Assembly: GCA_017462015.1 (NCBI GenBank)
Contig: JAFTRX010000006.1
Span: forward strand, 1-44,084
Origin: Lentisphaeria bacterium
GTDB taxonomy: Bacteria > Verrucomicrobiota > Lentisphaeria > Victivallales > Victivallaceae
Length of the DNA stretch: 44,084 nucleotides
Reading direction: 5' to 3'
Shown here: one piece after another, positions 41,469-44,084 of the stretch
Position numbering within the stretch: position 1 is the first letter of the stretch
Layout: each line of letters begins with the position of its first letter
Program-made: the position numbers and the translations under genes
Notes under the pieces: generated by a model
What the model was told of the DNA's origin: nothing
The model's database searches: none
What the model saw: the letters and a program-made list of their open reading frames with translations, nothing else

Positions 41469-42592
41469 GCATCATGAGTGATGTTGTCAATGACAATATA
41501 AAATTGCCGACCGGAGAAAAGTTGGTTTTGAGTTCGTCGCCCCATTTGAGCAGTGGTTCTTCATTGCGCAAAATCATGGGCGGAGTGCTGTTGGCTTTGG
41601 TGCCGCAAATAGCGGCATCGGTCTGGCTGTTCGGGATAAAGGCGTTATTCATCATCGTTTATACTGCGGTATGCTGTGTGGCAGCGGAAGCGCTCTGGTG
41701 CAAACTTGCGGATAAAGATGTGTGGAGAAATATTTCCGATTGTTCAGCGTGTGTGACCGGTGTGCTTCTGGCGATGTGTCTGCCGGTGACAGTACCGCTT
41801 TACGTTCCGCCATTGGGTGCTGTATTGGCTATCTGGCTGGCAAAGCAGGTGTACGGAGGTATCGGCAATAATCCGTTCAATCCGGCGCTGGTTGCGCGCG
41901 TGGGGCTGTTGATAGCTCTGCCTGCGGCGATGACACTCTGGACGCCGTCACGCGGAATGAAGCAGATGGATTATCCGGAAAAACAACTTTTTTACACTGC
42001 CGAAAATATTCAGAAAATCAGCAATAAAGAGAACGTGGACGGTGTCAGTTGCGCAACTCCCCTCGGCGCGATGAAAAATATTGAAAAAATCCCCGGACGT
42101 TCCGAAGACGCGGTGAACAACTTTGCGGATCTTGATTCGTGGGAGATGATTGCACGTTATGCCATCGGTGACCGCGCCGGATGTTTGGGGGAAACTTGCG
42201 CTCCGGCGCTGATACTGGGATTCTTCATTCTGGTGGCACTGAATTTGATAAATTGGAAAGTGCCGGTAATTTTTGTAGGTACTGTTGCGTTTATAACCGG
42301 GATGGTCAATATTATCTGCCCCGGAATATCTCCCAATGCGCTCTTTCATGTGCTGAATGGCGGTTTGCTGCTCGGGGCGATCTTTATGGCGACCGATATG
42401 GTGACCAGTCCGATCACCGGGCGCGGTTGCGCGGTCTTTGCCTGCGGATGCGGAATATTGACCAGTGTCATCCGGTTGTGGGGAAATTATCCGGAAGGTG
42501 TGAGTTTTGCCATTCTGTTTATGAACGCGCTGGTACCGTTGATCGACCGGTGGTGCGGGAAGCGCCCGTTCGGGTATGTTGCAAAACGCTGA
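41465..42592 (+). CDS. rnfD: Rnf complex subunit D (flavin-bearing membrane subunit)
   Basis: A 375-residue membrane protein of the NqrB/RnfD family with about nine helices and the GGIGNNPFNPALVARV signature. The covalent FMN site, normally S/T-G-A-T, reads SCAT here (S195-C196-A197-T198): the threonine is kept but the glycine is cysteine. The start at 41465 overlaps rnfC and is only 2 bases from GGAG; an in-frame ATG at 41474 is 11 bases from it, so either could be used. Confidence 0.95.
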   Translation: MSIMSDVVNDNIKLPTGEKLVLSSSPHLSSGSSLRKIMGGVLLALVPQIAASVWLFGIKALFIIVYTAVCCVAAEALWCKLADKDVWRNISDCSACVTGVLLAMCLPVTVPLYVPPLGAVLAIWLAKQVYGGIGNNPFNPALVARVGLLIALPAAMTLWTPSRGMKQMDYPEKQLFYTAENIQKISNKENVDGVSCATPLGAMKNIEKIPGRSEDAVNNFADLDSWEMIARYAIGDRAGCLGETCAPALILGFFILVALNLINWKVPVIFVGTVAFITGMVNIICPGISPNALFHVLNGGLLLGAIFMATDMVTSPITGRGCAVFACGCGILTSVIRLWGNYPEGVSFAILFMNALVPLIDRWCGKRPFGYVAKR

Positions 42593-42605
42593 AAGGTCTG
42601 GTGTT

Positions 42606-43256
42606 ATGAGTATAAGAAATAGCGAAAATATCTGGGTGCTTTCCGGTTTTCTCGGAATCACCGGAATCGTTGCGGCAGGGATATTGGCATTGGTCTCCCA
42701 AATTACCGCCGAACCCATCAGGGCTGCCGGAACCAAAAATGAACTTGCGGTATTAAAGAAGTTGAATCTGCCTGAGTTCGATAATGATATGACTGTTGGA
42801 AAAATTTCCATCGCCAATGTGGAATATTCGGCAGCTCAAAACAAAGGCAATATAGTCGGTTATGCGGCAAAGGTCGCCGGGAATGACGGTTACGGAGGCA
42901 GGATACAGGCGATGATAAGTTTCGATACCGAAGGGAAAATCCTTGCCGTAAGTGTCCTTGAACACAATGAAACGCCGGGATTGGGGGCAGCTGTTTGCGA
43001 AAGAAAGTTTCAAAAGACCATATTCAATATTTTTTCTGCGCCGCCGGAAGGTTTGCCGCCGAATGTTGTACTGGATCAGTTCCACGGCAGAAAGGCTGTT
43101 TTCGGTTGTCAATGGAAGATCAAAAAAGATGGTGGAGATATGATCTACCGGACAGGAGCCACCGTTACCAGCCGTGCTGTCACCCGACTGGTGTCAGATG
43201 CCGCCGCCAACTTCTCCGCCGCGAAGGCACGATTTGAAAGGGAAGGTGTGAAATGA
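42606..43256 (+). CDS. rnfG: Rnf complex subunit G (covalent flavin subunit)
   Basis: A 216-residue protein: one N-terminal helix (about 11-32), then a periplasmic FMN-binding domain with LEHNETPGLGA and the flavinylation motif TGATVTS (183-189), the target threonine being T186. It transfers electrons between the membrane subunits. ATG 42606 is chosen because an in-frame start at 42576 would lie within rnfD. It overlaps rnfE by 4 bases. A flavin transferase ApbE must be encoded elsewhere. Confidence 0.95.
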   Translation: MSIRNSENIWVLSGFLGITGIVAAGILALVSQITAEPIRAAGTKNELAVLKKLNLPEFDNDMTVGKISIANVEYSAAQNKGNIVGYAAKVAGNDGYGGRIQAMISFDTEGKILAVSVLEHNETPGLGAAVCERKFQKTIFNIFSAPPEGLPPNVVLDQFHGRKAVFGCQWKIKKDGGDMIYRTGATVTSRAVTRLVSDAAANFSAAKARFEREGVK

Positions 43257-43921
43257 AAAATTCGTTATGGCAGGATTTTGTCAAAGGTATCTGGAAGGAA
43301 AATCCGGTGCTGGTTCTTCTGTTGGGAACATGTCCGACCCTCGCCGTGACCAGCAGTGCCACCAACGGGCTGGGGATGGGACTGGCAACGACCTGCGTGC
43401 TTATCGGCAGCAATGCCGTTATCAGTCTTATTGCCGGAATAACGCCGCAGAAGATCCGTATACCGGTTTATATTGTGGTTATAGCGACCTTTGTTACCGT
43501 GGTGCATCTTTTGATGCAGGCGTATGCGCCGCCGTCATTGTGCCAGGCGTTGGGCATCTTTATCCCGCTTATTGTGGTCAACTGTATCGTACTGGGGCGG
43601 GCGGAAGCGTTTGCCGCCAAAAACGGATTTTTCCGTTCAATGCTGGACGGTGCCGGTATGGGGTTGGGATTTGCGTTGACTCTGACGATGCTGGGCGCGA
43701 TAAGAGAATTTTTAAGCAGTGGTTCAGTGTTTGAAATCAAAATCATTACCGCGTGGACAACCGATTTTCTGCTTCCGGCGGCGGCACCGGGAGCGTTTAT
43801 CATCGTTGGATGCATACTTGCGTTCAAGAACTTCTGCAACCGCAGAAAAGCGATCCGGGAGGGCCGCCTTTATGTCCCCCCGAAAGGGCTGGATTGCCGC
43901 AGTTGCCGGATTTGCAAATAG
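43253..43921 (+). CDS. rnfE: Rnf complex subunit E
   Basis: A 222-residue membrane protein, related to RnfA (inverted-topology pair), with six helices. NPVLVLLLGTCPTLAVT and LGIFIPLIVVNCIVLGRAEAFA carry the conserved cysteines of the intramembrane iron-sulfur centre. The C-terminal tail ends in CRSCRIC, a cysteine cluster that many RnfE proteins lack. Last gene of the operon, so rnfABCDGE is complete and uninterrupted. Confidence 0.95.
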   Translation: MKNSLWQDFVKGIWKENPVLVLLLGTCPTLAVTSSATNGLGMGLATTCVLIGSNAVISLIAGITPQKIRIPVYIVVIATFVTVVHLLMQAYAPPSLCQALGIFIPLIVVNCIVLGRAEAFAAKNGFFRSMLDGAGMGLGFALTLTMLGAIREFLSSGSVFEIKIITAWTTDFLLPAAAPGAFIIVGCILAFKNFCNRRKAIREGRLYVPPKGLDCRSCRICK

Positions 43922-43923
43922 CA

Positions 43924-44084
43924 GTTCTTTTTTACAAGAACAACCTGCGGCGGCAATCTCGCTTGTTCCTGCGAGCCTTTTCTGCGGACTTCCGGCTTCA
44001 TTACATTACGCCGCGACAAGCATCTTCACACCTTGCCACGGCGGAGCTTCAGCGGAGACGGGTCCCTCAGCTTCGCCTTGAAAA
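43924..44084. repeat. Dispersed hairpin-rich element, copy 4 (cut by window edge)
   Basis: It begins 3 bases after the rnfE stop with the hairpin GTTCTT/AAGAAC (43924-43941), followed by CAACCTGCGGCGG. The stretch 43984-44065 is identical over 82 bases to copy 1. The right end lies outside the window. It may also end rnf transcription. Confidence 0.8.

Overview
The window reads as chromosomal DNA of an anaerobic, Gram-negative bacterium of the PVC group, most likely Lentisphaerota (Victivallis-like). The evidence for this is: a prepilin-type protein with the [17 protein letters not shown] segment behind a long basic leader, next to a divergent AraC-type regulator; a secreted parallel beta-helix protein; a PknB-like kinase with DWG in place of DFG; and a set of oxygen-sensitive ferredoxin-linked enzymes. 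The placement is inference from protein style. No rRNA is present to confirm it.

Layout. (1) 1-4415: beta-helix protein, prepilin-like protein and AraC regulator. (2) 4427-8345: a tightly coupled three-gene minus-strand operon (short TolQ/MotA-like membrane protein, membrane-anchored coiled-coil protein, Ser/Thr kinase). (3) 8415-11770: a three-unit 76-bp tandem terminator repeat, tRNA-Arg(CCT), a lipoprotein and leuS. (4) 12019-18520: a six-gene minus-strand operon icd - AAA ATPase - mreC - mreD - mrdA - recR, joined by 4-base overlaps except at the icd end. (5) 19032-21800: a 2-oxoacid:ferredoxin oxidoreductase with fused beta and gamma subunits. (6) 22157-23110: an exported LD-carboxypeptidase. 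(7) 23332-28804: a NuoE/NuoF/GltD-type trimer resembling the Stn electron-bifurcating transhydrogenases, followed by mtaB. (8) 28869-36405: a lipoprotein, then a CBM9-like protein, an ABM-domain protein, a Nudix hydrolase, uvrA and priA. (9) 36898-43921: recJ, then a complete rnfABCDGE cluster.

The redox genes form a coherent set. The oxidoreductase at 19032 makes reduced ferredoxin. The trimer at 23332 probably exchanges electrons between NADH, NADPH and ferredoxin. Rnf at 38680 couples ferredoxin:NAD+ electron transfer to an ion gradient. NADP-type isocitrate dehydrogenase, read divergently from the oxidoreductase, supplies both NADPH and 2-oxoglutarate.

The most unusual content is non-coding. 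Four intergenic copies (18623, 21881, 36411, 43924) belong to one family of long, hairpin-rich elements with inverted ends. Two copies share stems that keep pairing while loops change, including one compensatory G-C to C-G swap and GNRA-type loops. One copy (21915-22033) sits inside a promoter/leader block that is duplicated without it at 2493-2630, giving a filled-site/empty-site pair inside the window. The second candidate for an undescribed system is the membrane protein/coiled-coil/kinase operon at 4427-8345. All functional calls come from reading the sequence; no database search was run.
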